Below are positions 47,376 to 59,394 of a DNA stretch of 64,000 bases, in pieces. Positions within the stretch are counted from its first letter, which is position 1; each line of letters starts with the position of its first letter. Source of the stretch: Typhlomys cinereus. Lineage: Eukaryota; Chordata; Mammalia; Rodentia; Platacanthomyidae. The position numbers and the translations under genes were made by a program. The stretch lies in contig JALPQD010000247.1 of assembly GCA_023101885.1 (NCBI GenBank), forward strand, positions 124,001 through 188,000, given 5' to 3'. The notes beneath the pieces are model-generated. The model did not search any database and had not been told where the DNA came from. It saw only the letters and a program-made list of their open reading frames with translations.

Positions 47376-47767
47376 AAGTTATCATTTGATGAAATTAATA
47401 AAGATCTAGGAACACACTACAGTCTTAGTGTTGTGTTGGATATGGTAAATTATCAGCACTAAAGACTTCAGAACTTTCTAGAATCCACGAAAAATGTTCC
47501 TTCATTGAAGCTCATTAGCATGCTCTGCAAATAAAGGTGAGTTGTTCTTGTTGAAAAAACATGATGCAGCATGGAAACTTAAATATTAATGGAAGGACCT
47601 TTAATGGTGATGAACTTGTTTCACTTTCCCCTCCTCTATCAGACTTGTTCTTGCCATTCATTCAAGTTTTGGCTGAATTAACACTAGGATTTATAGAAGG
47701 TTATGATATATCTAATAGAGATGATTGAAAGTAACACTGGTATATTGTAATTGAAGAGTCATTGAAT
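47376..47767. other. Unique sequence
   Basis: AT-rich DNA between two short L1 tails, with no recognisable gene or repeat. Its right end is the target site of L1-G. Confidence 0.55.
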
Positions 47768-47783
47768 ACTGAAGTGGATTTTT

Positions 47784-48253
47784 TTTTATTCTTCATATGT
47801 TCTTTTTATTTCTCCAAAATTAAATTTCTTTTTTATTATTAATACATTTTATTATTATTTCAGCTCATACAAACTTAATAGGTACACCAGTTCTCTCCCT
47901 CCCTCCTCATCTCCCCGTACCCCCTGCTCCCCCTTCCCTCCCCCCTCTCTCCCCATCCCCCAGTGCCTCCTGCCCCAATTGCCAGAGAGTCCTTTCTTGT
48001 GCATGCCTGATTTTCCTCTGGGCCCTCCTCTCCGATGACGTACAAGGACCCAGTGGCATTTCCCTGAACCCTTTCCCATGTTCCCCTTAAGTATAGGAAC
48101 ACTGCTGTGGCTGCCAATCCCTTGCCTCCAAGGATCTTGGTGCCTTTAGCAGATGCTAGACTTTGTGAGGTCAATAGTGTGTTGGACATTGCGCAGGGCA
48201 TGTAAAGTCCAATTATAAGATACTCCATACAAGTTAAGGCTGAAGCAGTCATA
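47784..48253 (-). mobile_element. L1-G: short LINE-1 3' end with a tiny inverted 5' piece
   Basis: It is flanked by perfect 16-bp repeats actgaagtggattttt (47768-47783 and 48254-48269). 47850-48217 is antisense L1 3' UTR, ending ggcatgtaaagtccaattat. The next 36 bp (48218-48253, aagatactccatacaagtta onward) are the inverted continuation: their reverse complement matches the UTR just upstream. This is twin priming with a very small inverted segment. Between the target duplication and the UTR, 47784-47845 is T-rich, non-canonical DNA that may be a short 3' transduction. Confidence 0.87.
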
Positions 48254-48269
48254 ACTGAAGTGGATTTTT

Positions 48270-48593
48270 ACAAGCAATGAAATGTTCAGTGGTAATGGTA
48301 GAAAGGGCTAAAGAAGGAACGTGATTTAAAAAATTGAACATAGGCAGAGAGAATAAATTAACGAGAGAAAATGCTGAATGTTCTCGTGAAGTGTTTGCAT
48401 ATTGACTTAAGCACTAAGCAGCTGGAACAGGGATTTTGTACTTACAACAAGGTAAAATTAACACACAAGAAAGTAATAAAGTAAGACCAGAAGATCAAGT
48501 GTGGAAAAAATCATCTAAATCAATAACAAGAAATGCAAAATAATCCTGAGTTTAGTTTTATTCTGACTTATTTAGAAAAAGAATTAATTTATA
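48270..48593. other. Unique sequence
   Basis: No gene or repeat is recognised. It runs up to the target duplication of the next SINE. Confidence 0.55.
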
Positions 48594-48608
48594 AAATAAA
48601 TATTGGAG

Positions 48609-48915
48609 AGGCTGGAGAGATGGCTCAGAAGTTAAGCCTCTGCCTTGCAGGAAGAAGGTCCTGAGTTAGGATCCTAGATCCCACGTATAAACGCCGGGCA
48701 GAAGCGGAGGCGGCCTGCGTTTCTGGTCCTGGTAGGGCAGAGCCTGTCAATCCCCGGGCAGAGTAAACAAGGAGGATGTGGAGGCGGTCCATGGTGGTTC
48801 CCGAATTCGTTCGTGGTTCTATGCACACACACACACACACATGCACACATGAACAATACACACACACACAATTGAGTAAATGATAATAAAAAAGAAATTA
48901 TAAAAATAAATAAAT
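48609..48915 (+). mobile_element. B2-superfamily-like SINE, young subfamily, with target duplication
   Basis: tRNA-like head (aggctggagagatggctcag), family body (gggcagaagcggaggcggcc, then tccccgggcagagtaaacaa), CA-rich tail and an A-rich end. Perfect 15-bp repeats aaataaatattggag flank it (48594-48608 and 48916-48930). It is very similar to the copies at 9713 and 61882. The frames in it, about 80-90 codons, are by-products. Confidence 0.93.
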
Positions 48916-48965
48916 AAATAAATATTGGAGGGATACAGTTGGACAAAATGTAAAGCTACCCATAT

Positions 48966-49040
48966 GAGAACTGGGGTTATAGCTCAGTAGTAGAGTATTT
49001 GGGTTGCATGTGAACACTTACCCCACATAAAATATCCAGA
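48966..49040 (+). mobile_element. ID-like tRNA-derived SINE, old
   Basis: ctggggttatagctcagtag, then tagagtatttgggttgcatg match the 5' part of rodent ID elements (tRNA-Ala derived: gggatttagctcagtggtagagcgcttgc). The A box is visible and the B box is decayed. It could also be a tRNA pseudogene fragment. Confidence 0.5.
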
Positions 49041-50892
49041 TGAAAATATAATTACCAAGATTGATGACATTGAGATTTTACCCATTACTCCTGAATCTGC
49101 CCATTAAAATTAATAGCAAATTATATAAAAATTTTAAATCTTCATTGGCAGTATGTCACAGAAACTCGGGTGCTACTTTCATGTCAGCAATTCCAAGAAA
49201 TTCTTATGATATTCTAATGATTGCTGGTCTAAACTGAGGAAAGGCATGGACTATTCTTTAGCAATACTCGTTCTAAGAAAGAGTAAAGCAGGTTTGCAAA
49301 CAGCAGAGGAGAAACAAAATATATGTTAACATTTCTTGATTTGGAAGGTGAGATATCAATTTGAGGAGAATGTTTATTTCTGATGGTATATCATATTTGC
49401 ATGCTCACATACTCAATCAGAGCAGAATAGTTGGAGTTTATCAATGCCAGCACAGATAGAATGTGAGCAAGCCAGGAAACTAAAGCACTGGAAAGATAGT
49501 TGAGTCTACACTTTTGTGAAGATTACTCAGTTTACTGAATATATAAAGTTGTAATTTCTGTTCAAAAATACTCAAAAGTTCTTCTCTTCAGTTGGTCAAC
49601 AAACATTTTAAAGGTCTCTTGCTGAAAGGCCGCTCTTATAAAGCTCAACTTCCTTTACTATATGGGTCAAGTCTCTTATTGTAGGCGCTGATACTGTCAT
49701 AATAATAGTGTCAGGCATTATCTTGGGTCTCTTGAACTATCCTTCCAATGGAGAAGGAAATAAACCACAATAATGCATTTTCAAGTATTATATGTGTTAT
49801 AATGAAAACTAGAGTAGTTAAAAGTATTACAGTATACTAATGGGGGAAGTGGAAGATGATTCTTTTAGAGATAATAATAAGAAAAACTTTCTAGTAGAGT
49901 TGTATAAGCAGAAACTATGATCGAAAGATGAAGAAAGCTAAATGGAACACTAGGGAACATCCCTCTAGATAATGACAGCAGTCTGAAAAAGAAAAACAAA
50001 AGATGAAACATATCATTCATTTTCATTTTGAAAAATAGCAAGGACCCCAAATTAGCTGAGTTGGGTTTGAAAGCAACATAGCTCTAGGGAAAAGAGCAAT
50101 GTTAGAATGGATAGTGTTGTGCCCTAATTACGCATTATAAGGAAATGCTTTTCAGTGAATGAGATGGGATATAAGAGGATGGATTTGAACATAAATAGGG
50201 ACATAATGGCAGTCTCAAATTTTCAGAAATTTACTTCCTAAAAGAAGGAAATGTCTTAACTGATGAAATTTTAAAAAGCCTTAAAAACCTAAGAATGAGG
50301 GAATTGTGTCAAAAAGTTGATGAATTAAGCCTTTTGATTAAATCTGTGGAAAACTTTTGTTTATGGAAATCAACATTTACAAAGACAATATAATCAGTTT
50401 TAGAACAAAGGGATGAAGGAAGGAGTAATTAAAACGTTGAGGAGTTTTTTTCCTATAATGAGCAATGAAAATTTTTTCACTTAAAAATTTTGTTGTCACA
50501 CTCAATGTAAATGTAAAATGTAAATTACTTGTCTTTGCAATCATTACACAAAATAATGAAAAATTAGTCTACATAAATACGTCTGATTTTATTTTATCAT
50601 GTACTTGAAATCTGCCAGCAAAATAGATTTCAATTTTTTCCACATAAAGATATCTATGTGAAATCACAGGTTTATGATTTAGCCTGATTGTAGTAATCAT
50701 TTCACAGTGTCTTTGTATGTCAACTCATCATGTTTTACGCCCTAGTTATATATGATTTCTATTTACCAATTGTAATTAAAGTCTGGAAAAATTTTTGGTT
50801 TTTAGCAAAAATAAAGGACCAAAAGGATTTAGGAGGAGCATATTGGCTAGCCATTACCAAAGTTCATTATATTTTTTATGAAAATAAAAATA
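49041..50892. other. Unique AT-rich sequence
   Basis: No gene, RNA gene or recognisable repeat. Frames are short and lack features. Confidence 0.55.
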
Positions 50893-51169
50893 GGGCTTGA
50901 GAGATTACTCAGGGTTTAAGACTGTGCCTCACACACAGAAGTTCCTGAATTCTGATCCCAGGTCCCAAGTAAAAATGCCAAGCCCTAGCCTGCACTTCTG
51001 GCACTGGTGGGCAGAGCCTGAGAAATTCCAGAACAAAGCAAAAAGGAGGTAGAAGAAGCAGAAGCAATCTTGTATGATTCCCACAGTCACACTTTGTCTT
51101 CCACAGAGACATATAGTGCCCTTTGATACACACACACACACACAATCATACCAAATTAAAAAAAAAAAC
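50893..51169 (+). mobile_element. B2-superfamily-like SINE, old subfamily
   Basis: It begins gggcttgagagattactcag. The body has tgcacttctggcactggtgg and gcagagcctgagaaattcca, a gaagcagaagcaatcttgta block, (CA)n at about 51129-51144 and an A run at 51158-51168. It groups with the 45968 copy by shared changes rather than with the young copies. Possible degraded target repeats gaaaataaaaat/gaaaagaaaaat flank it. Confidence 0.75.
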
Positions 51170-51397
51170 TGAAAAGAAAAATATCCTCGTTTTCATTTGT
51201 TTTATATTGCTGTGAGCAAATTATGAGATATTATAGCAAGAAAATACTGTAAAGATACACATTCATATGCTCACATGGTTACCTACCAATATATGAAAAA
51301 ATAAGCAAAGTGAAATATGTGAAAATCGGATGTAAAACCACATGGAACAAATTTATTGTCCATGAGAATAACACACATTATTTTTAAGAAATTCTTA

Positions 51398-51675
51398 AAA
51401 TTTTTTATTTATATTTGTGTGTGTGCAAGTCTGTGTCAGAGGGTACTGTGTCTCTGTGGAGCATCAAGGATGACTTCAGGAATCATCCTGGGTTGCTTCT
51501 ACCTTCTTTTTGCTTTTCTCTGGGATTTCCCAGGTTCCACTCCCCAGGACCAGAAATGCCTGCCACGACCAGTTTCTGTCAGACATTTTCACATGTAACC
51601 TGGGATCCAAGCTCAGGACTTTCTGCTTAAGAGGCATAATCTTAACCCTGACCCATCTCTCTAGCCATCTCTCTA
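51398..51675 (-). mobile_element. B2-superfamily-like SINE, old subfamily
   Basis: On the plus strand it runs from an AT-rich/GT-rich tail (51398-51432) to tgacccatctctctagcc, the complement of the tRNA-like head. The body has gacttcaggaatcatcctgg, then gcttctaccttctttttgct, the complement of the old-subfamily blocks at 45968 and 50893. The head ends in a duplicated ccatctctctag (51653-51676). Confidence 0.75.
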
Positions 51676-52470
51676 GCTATGTAAGAAAACTTTTGAGAGT
51701 GAGATTTCATGCAATGTCAATTGATCAAAACATGTGAAAGAATTTCTATGAGTTGGATTTTAAAAAATAAAATGGAAAGTAAACAGAGAAAAAAAATGAG
51801 TAAAAGTTGATATAATATAATTCAATGAATAATTGTAAAAATGTATAGTCGTCTATGAGCTTCCCTGTAGACTGATACCTGAACTTCCTTAGATGACCAG
51901 AATACTGTCTCATGCTGCTCCTGTCATCTCTCCTTAAATTCAGAGATAATTTTCTGTTTTGCTGAAAGAAAGATCCTTGGGTTGTCGGAACATCTAGTTC
52001 AGCTTTACAAACGTGTAAAAGCCTGAATTTGATCTCCTACATTACCAATAAATTAGGCTTCCCTTTGCAGTGCTCTTGGACTCATTAATCAAATAATTAA
52101 AAGTAAACGGACTTGGAAGGAATATTGAGAAGCCTTGTATTATGGTTAGAGAAAAACAACAGGGCATGAAAATTGTAACATTGTCAACTTCAAGGAAGAG
52201 GAAGGTACAAGGGAGGGGAGCAAGATATACATTTGAGCTGGGTGTTGAGATCAACAAATACTCTAGAAAGTTGGTCTTCAGGTAAACAGTGTAAAAGCCC
52301 CAAATGTTAAGGAGACATTTTTAGACTTATGGCTGATATCCCAAGAAGAGTTAGAATTTGGAGTAGGGAAAAGGAATAGCTTTAGAGTTAGAACTGAAAG
52401 GAGCAACAGGCTTAGCAATGAAGCTGTAAGCAATCTATTAATTTCCTCCCAACTCCTTGCATATCTTTAA
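51676..52470. other. Unique AT-rich sequence
   Basis: No gene or recognisable repeat. It ends at the target site of L1-F. Confidence 0.55.
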
Positions 52471-52501
52471 GTGAATCAGTTTTCTTTTTTTTTTTTTTTT
52501 T

Positions 52502-52694
52502 GTTAAGAAAATCAAATATAAATCAAAGCAAATTTGGGACTGGAGAGATAGCTGTAGGTAAGATAAACATGGCAATCTCAGTTCACTCCCACATGGGGAT
52601 TCCAAAAGTCATCCTCTGATTTCTACCACACACTATGGCACGCCAAGGTATATCTCCATTCTCTCTGTGTCTTTCAAATAAACAGATAAAAATA
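52502..52694 (-). other. 3'-transduced segment carrying an old SINE
   Basis: This non-L1 sequence was copied from downstream of the parental L1 when the weak L1 poly-A signal was bypassed. It includes an old tRNA-derived SINE at about 52535-52680 (gactggagagatagctgtag, then aaagtcatcctctgatttct), inverse to L1-F. The source L1 should be followed by this sequence elsewhere in the genome. Confidence 0.8.
52535..52690 (+). mobile_element. Old tRNA-derived SINE inside the transduced segment
   Basis: The head ggactggagagatagctgta is A-box-like, and the body tcctctgatttctaccacac, then tatggcacgccaag is like the B4/B2-type rodent SINE 3' half. An A-rich end (caaataaacagataaaaata) closes it. It travelled with L1-F rather than inserting here itself. 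Confidence 0.55.
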
Positions 52695-52704
52695 TTATTT
52701 TTTA

Positions 52705-53721
52705 ACATTTTTATTATTATTTCCGCTCATACAAACTTAATAGGTAGACCAGTTCCCTCCCCCCCTCCTCCCCCTTAACCCCCTGCTCCCCCTCCCTCCC
52801 TCCCCATCTCCCAGTGCCTCCCCCCCAATTCCCAGAGAGTCCTTTATTGTGTATGCCTAACTCTCCTCTTGGTCCTCCTTTCCGATGACATAAAAGGACC
52901 CAGTGGCATTTCCCTGAACTCTTTCTCGTGTTCCCCTTAAGCATAGGAACACTTCTGTGGCCATCAATCCCTTGCCTCCAAGGATCTTGGTGTCTTCAGC
53001 GGATGTTAGACTTTGTGAGGTCAATAGTGTGATGGACATGGCTCAGGGCATGCAAAGTCCTATTATGATTGCTTCAGCCCTATCTAGTGTGGAGACTCTT
53101 CAAATCATTGCTCCCCCCATCCTTTTGCTCTTACAATTTTACTGCCCCCTCTTCCGCAGATGTCCCTGAGTTTCAGGATGGGGGGAGATTAGGCTGGCTT
53201 AGTTCTACGTGGATGGTATAGAGTCTCTGAAGTTCTGGATTGTGGTTTGTTGATGTTCTTTTGCAGTCTTGCTGCTCCTGCAATGCCCTTCACTCCATCG
53301 TTATGGGCACTGTATGTCACCCCCGGTTAGAGACAAAAAACTGTTAAACTGGAGAATTGTTATAATAGCACATTCAAGGGTAGATGTAATAAAAGCAGGA
53401 AACCTCGGTGAGGGAGGGATCAGTCACCCATTTGCAAAATGATCTCTTTTCATCTGCCAGACTATATGCCCTCCCCTTCTAGTGAGATCATACCCCCTCA
53501 GTTGTACATGATCAGGAAGGAATGTCTGTGAACTTAACCAGGTGTCACATTACTTACTTGCATTCCTTGGAGGTCAATTTTCTCTGCTGTAACATGGTCC
53601 CCTCTCTCCTTGTGTCTGGTGTGGCCCTCCAACCCCATCCCTCCTGTTCACAATCCTTGCAATTAACGTATTACAAAGGTTTACCCTTGAGTGTCTCAAT
53701 GTGGGCTGTTTGAGTTTGGTA
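52705..53721 (-). other. L1-F 3' UTR
   Basis: Nearly identical to the L1-A 3' UTR through the polypurine tract (complement of 52757-52830) and up to the ORF2 stop. The two share features absent from L1-B and L1-C, such as tctagtgtggagactcttca. Confidence 0.85.
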
Positions 53722-55995
53722 CTAGGAGCCACCTATTAGGGAGTACATACGGCGCTTAACTTTCTGGGATTGGGATACTTCACTTAATATAATTGTTTCT
53801 AATGACATTCATTTCCCAGCAAATTCCAGTAATTCATCATTTTTGATGGCTGAGTAGTACTCCATTGTATAGATGTACCATCGTTTCCTTATCCACTCAT
53901 CAACTGTTGGACATTTAGTTTGATTCCATGACTTTGCTATTGTAAACAGTGCTGCTATGAACATAGTCGTGCTTGTGCTATCGAGGCGAACCTCTGCTGC
54001 ATGGAGGGTTATTCCCAAAAGTGGAATAGCAGGGTAATATGGCATTTCAATCTTTAATTTCTTTAAGAATCTCCAGACGGCTCGCCAGAATGGCTGTATG
54101 AGCCTGCATTCCCACCATCAATGTAGGAGAGTTCCCCTCCCTCCACATCCTCTCCAGCACTTGTTGTTGTTTGTATTGTGGATTTTTGCCATCCTGACCG
54201 GGGTGAGATGATATCTCAGGGAGGTTTTGATTTGCATTTCCCTGATGGCTAAAGAAGTGGAGCATTTTTTAAGATATTTGTTAGACATTTTAATTTCATC
54301 TCTGGTAAAATTTCTTTTAAGTTCCAGGGCCCATTTTTTAATTGGGCCATTGGTTTCCTTGGTTTTTAATTTTCTAAGTTCTTTGTGCACTCTGGACAGT
54401 AGAGCTCTATAAGATATGTGGTTAGTGAAGATTTTCTCCGATTCTGTGGGTTGCCTTTGAGCTCGTGTTACAATCTCTTTATCTGAACAGAAGCTCTTTA
54501 ATTTCACAAGATCCCAACTGTTGAGAGTTGGTAGCAATGACTGTGCCATTGGATGTCTGTTTAGGAAATGTTGGCCTAGCCCAATCAGCTCAAGGGAGTT
54601 CCCTATCCGTTAGGTAATGATTTTTATAGTCTCTGGCCTGATATCAAGGTCCTTGATCCATTTGGAATTAAGTCTTGTACATGGTGACAAGTACGGGTCC
54701 AGCTTTAATCTTCTGCATGTGGAGATCCAGTTTTGCCAGCACCATTTGTTGAAGATGCTGTTCTTTTTCCATTGGATTCTTTGGGCCCCTTTGTTGAAGA
54801 TCAAATGGCTGTATTTTTGTGGGCTTATATCTGGGTCTTCAGTCCTTATCCATTGATCTGTGTGTCTATTTTGGAGCCAGTACCAGGCTGTTTTTATAAC
54901 TATGGATTTGTAGTATAGACTAAGGTTCAGTATGGTAATACCTCCAGCAGTGTTTTTGTTACTCAGGATTGCCTTTGCTATCCTAGGTTTTTTGTGCCTC
55001 CATGTGAATTTTGAGATTAATTGGTCAACTTCTTTAAAGAATTGCTTTGGGATTTTAATTGGTATAGCATTGAATTTGTATATTGCCTTTGGTAGGATGG
55101 TCATTTTTATGATGTTGATTCTGCCAATCCAGGAGCATGGGAGGTCTTTCCACCTTCTGATGTCTTCAGCAATTTCTTTCTTTAGGGTTTTAAAGTTTTC
55201 ATTGTAAAGGTCTTTTACCTCCTTGGTTAGGTTTATACCAAGGTATTTCATTTTTTTAGGGGCTATAGTAAATGGGATTGTTTCTCTCAGGGCTTTTTCA
55301 CTTCTTTCATTCTGGGCATATAGGAAGGCCTCTGATTTTTGCACATTTATTTTGTATCCTGCCACCCTGCTGAACTTCTGTATTAATTCCAGGAGCTTCC
55401 TGGTTGAGTTTTTGGGATCCCTCAGGTATAAGATCATGTCATCTGCAAATAGAGATAGCTTGACTTCTTCCTTGCCGATTTGAATCCCTTTTATGTCCCT
55501 TTCTTGTCTTATGGCTTCAGCTAAGACTTCAAGTACAATATTGAATAGAAGTGGTGAGAGTGGAAAGCCTTGTCTAGTTCCTGATCGAAGTGGGAATGCT
55601 TCCAATTGTTCCCCATTGAGCATAATCCTTGCTGTGGGATTGTTGTATACAGCTTTTATTATATTGATAAAGGTTCCTTCCATTCCTACTGTCTCTAGCG
55701 TTTTGATCATAAAAGGCTGTTGGATCTTGTCAAAGGCTTTTTCTGCGTCTATCGAGAGTATCATCTGGTCTTGGACTTTGAACTGGTTTACATGATGAAT
55801 TACATTTATTGATTTTCGTATGTTGAACCAACCTTGGGTGCCGGGGATGAAACCTACTTGGTCCCTGTGAATGATCTTTTTGATATGTTTTTGTATCCGA
55901 TTTGCTAAGACTTAGTTGAGAATCTTTGCGTCTGTGTTCATCAGAGAGATCGGCCTATAGTTTTCTTTTTTAAGTGAATCTTTATTAGGTTTTAG
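53722..55995 (-). pseudogene. L1-F ORF2 C-terminal part with long open RT frame
   Basis: The ORF2 stop (53722-53724) lies after YSLIGGS. The longest frame, 54610-55764, is 384 codons, the longest in this window. It covers the RT palm ([20 protein letters not shown], then [15 protein letters not shown]) through the thumb ([20 protein letters not shown]) into the C-terminal region. Downstream frames 54118-54549, 54047-54265 and 53809-54045 show a few frameshifts, and TGA breaks the sequence after LEFAGK. The endonuclease and RT fingers are missing through 5' truncation at 55995, so it cannot be functional. Confidence 0.9.
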
Positions 55996-56011
55996 GTGAA
56001 TCAGTTTTCTT

Positions 56012-59000
56012 GAGAGATGGTCTCCTTTAAATCTTGTTGATGGGTGATTTGGATTAAATTTTATGGGCAAAAGTAATAGTAGGTAATTCTTTGGGAGAAT
56101 AGCATACATGTATCCTGGTCCTTGAAGAACTTAAGATTCTCTTGTTTTGAACAGGTAGATGTAGTTTTCCCTTAATTCATATGGTAGTTGATATTTGTCT
56201 TTCTCATGTTGCTATGTTGCCATAATCTTATCTTGAACAATGATAAAAACATTTGGATCCAAGATCTAATGGTTTCTTAAATGATTACATGATCTAACTA
56301 TCATATACAAATGTTTTATTTATTTATTTAAGGAAGTGAGGAGGGAAATTGATGATGCAAGCAGTCTCTTGTATGCAGGTAAGAAAGCAACTTTCTAAAG
56401 TCAGTTCTTTCCTTCCACCATTTGGGATTTCAGGTAAACTGGATTGCCAGGTCTGGACACAGGTACCTTTAAGCCACTGAGGTATCTCGTTAGGCGAGTC
56501 TCTAACTTCTTTGATAGTTGCACTCTTAAGTATAAATGACCCTATTAGGGGAATGTAAAGTTTATGTTGGGATGAAAATTTGAAAGGATTACTTCTCACT
56601 TTTTTTTATTTATATACCCTTGTTCTACAGTTCAAGTATTTCTTCTCCCTTAAAATTAATTAAAAATGAGAATCTACATTATGTTGCTCCATTAAAGCAC
56701 AACTGTCATGTGAATAATTATTATGCAAGAGGAATGACTATGGAGGTACATGATGTAAGCTATCTTTAATCCTCACAGCAAACTCAAGGTAAGGATCAAC
56801 ATTATCATTGAATCGCACATAAGTTAAGTCACTTTTCAAAGATCTTTAAGTTACGAAAGAAGAATTAGACTGTTGTTTTCAATGAGCAAATGTTTCAAGC
56901 TTAGGACTAATGGAAGCCAAGTGGTAATACAAATATAATGAGAAAAAGTATTGCAAAGAGAGAAAATTGCAAAGAATGTAGTGTGGAACGAAGACAAATG
57001 AGGGGAGATGATAGTGGTTGATAGGTTTGAGTGTAAGAGGGAAAAAGCTGAAAGATGATGAATGCTGAGCAGATGTGAAGTGAATGAAGATGAACAATAA
57101 CCTGACAAAATGTAAATGGGAAAATGAAAGCAGCGTGATGAAGTGTTTGGGTTAGTTCACCTCCATGTGCAAAAGAAAAGGGAGGCTAGAACCATCTAAT
57201 TAACAGGAGAAAAGAAAAGGAAGGTTAATTCAATAAGGTTCAAATGTTCTTGATTTTTAATAAGTGAAAATACCTCCAGACTCATAATGGCAAGATGGGA
57301 AAACTAAAATAAAAAGGTGGTATGTGATAGCCTCTTCTGGATGGCACTTCAATGCCAGAGTCATTTAGCAAATTTCACCACTTATTAAAAGCCAATAGAT
57401 CTTTCAGTATCTGACATTTTAGGTTTAACATTATCAACAAATGATGTACTCAATGTTTTGTACATTTTGATTGGTCTTGAAGGGGATGATCTCATAACTA
57501 GATCTCAAGTCAATGTTATATTTATTTTCCTGAAGCTGACTACAAATTAAAAAGGGATGTGCTGAATGGTGGTGAATCTCTCACCTGCAATGCTCAGCAA
57601 ATGCAGAGGCTGAAGAAACCATATAATTTCATCATCCACCAAAAACTTGCTTGTTTTGAATTAAAAACTGCCCTGTAAATTTTATTCCCTATCTCAGTGG
57701 TATTTTTATAACAATACTGAAAATAAAATAATTTTAGTTTAGCAAATATATTTTAAACAGCACATGCTAGAAATTAGCATGCTTTGAGAGTAAGTAGTAT
57801 AGTAACTAGGGTTTGCATGTTCTAATTAAACTTGACAAATTGATTTACCTTGAAGAAAATATGACAAGAATAAACACTGGCTACGTCTTTTATTTTCCCA
57901 TAGACTTATGTCAGTGTTCCATTTACTAAAAGAAGTATAAGAATTAGAGACAAAATCATCAGAGACACTCATGTAAGTTATGGAGGATAATAAAATCTTA
58001 GGAGGAAAAATCACATTTTTCTTATACGTATTGCAAATTAAAATGCTGTCAATTTATAACTAAAATAAAGAATTTTAGTTTTTATTATGTGGATTAATTC
58101 AAATAAATTTAATTTCATAATTTATTAATAATCAAATTATTGATATTTCTGCCCTTAAGAAAAGTTGTTCTAGATGTACTATATTTAGCTGAATTTTTTC
58201 AAAAAATGTAAGTGAAAGCACAGTTTGCTTTTCTTTACTGATTGGTATTATTCTCACTCAATGCAGTAAAGCTCTTCAGAGGCAGAAAAGACAGACAGTT
58301 CCATTTGTAAACTTGTTTTTCTTTAGTACTTGTAAGTCATTGGTGTTATCTTCTGTAATTCGAGTTTCACACATTACTACTTAACCAATAATTATGATGA
58401 CATTCTGGGCTTCTTAGAAAATGGTAATGTGCCATCCTATACAGTTTGACGGTTTGATAAAACATTTATTTGCAGGACTAGTATAAGGAAGATCTTGGTC
58501 AGTATGAAATAACATTACCCATTCAAAATTCTTAGCTAAGGTAATTTTGTATTACATAACAGTTCTCCAAAATACCTTGAATGGGAATATTACAGTAAAT
58601 GTGAATATGCATTGGTTGAACAGATGTAGGATTTTTTATTCATGATAAAATTGCATAGGAATAAATAAAATCTCTTTGGAAAGCCATTGATTGGTATTGT
58701 GGTAAAAGTACTTGGTGATACAGATTCTGGTAAGATCACAAGCATGTTATTCCATCTCCATGTAGTAAGAAGTATACTTATATGATGTTTTGTACTTGTA
58801 TTTTACATTATTATTAAAAGTGATATTGAAATTGGTAAAAAATGTAAGTGAAAAACATTTTTCATTACTCTAGTTATTTACATTCTAAAGGGAGTAAGTG
58901 CATGTCTTATATATTATTTAATTGTTATGATGTTTCTATCAAACAATTTCATAAAAGTAAGACATTACTATGTTTACATAGAAATATAAGTTTGAAAAAG

Positions 59001-59390
59001 TTTAATGAGCACACAAAATAAAAAATGAAGAAGGTTGTATTAAAAACTGTCAGGTGAATTAGCTATAAATATTTTAAGGTCAATATACTGTGTACTACAT
59101 TCACATAATTATGTCAAATTAAAAAAATTCTTTTAAGATTAAGTGTATTCCTTATAAGAAAGTACTGAAAGAATTAAGCTAAAAACATAAGTATTAGATA
59201 GAAAAGCAAAGATTAAAGAAATTGTCAAATAACTAGTCTATTTTGAAAAAATGAGAAGTAATATTTGAAATCATTAAGCAAGTGTAATTAAGGGAAAATG
59301 GTTTATGATATTAGAGATACAGCAATGTGCTTTAGAACAGATACGAATATTTTTCTGAAGTATAAATTTTCTTCATATTTCACATATGTA
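56012..59390. other. Unique AT-rich sequence
   Basis: No gene is supported; frames here are short and featureless. A MIR-like piece (56735-56850) is listed separately. A cctgcaatgctcagcaaatg string near 57585 looks B1-like but does not extend. Confidence 0.55.
56735..56850 (+). mobile_element. MIR-like ancient SINE
   Basis: atctttaatcctcacagcaa, aaggtaaggatcaacattat and agttaagtcacttttcaaag keep the MIR order (..taatcctcacaacaa..ggtaggtactattatt..gttaagtaacttgcccaag..). Highly diverged. Confidence 0.55.
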
Positions 59391-59394
59391 TTTG

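Larger units (their letters stand above)
52487..55995 (-). mobile_element. L1-F: 5'-truncated young LINE-1 with 3' transduction
   Basis: The insertion is bounded by 16-bp repeats gtgaatcagttttctt (52471-52486 and 55996-56011). From left to right on the plus strand it has a poly-T (to 52501), about 190 bp of non-L1 DNA (52502-52694), the L1 3' end (52695 onward), 3' UTR and ORF2 truncated at 55995. Non-L1 DNA between the L1 tail and the terminal poly-A, all inside one target duplication, is the hallmark of 3' transduction. The UTR is near-identical to L1-A. ORF2 has a 384-codon open part but is 5'-truncated. Confidence 0.92.

Noticed and set aside
48966..49040. tRNA gene
   Set aside because: The A-box half is tRNA-like, but there is no second half, B box or cloverleaf. 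It fits an ID-type SINE remnant.
56879..57108. Minus-strand Ser/His/Leu-rich frames of 72-85 codons
   Set aside because: They overlap each other in different frames in AT-rich DNA and lack splice context, domain or start context.
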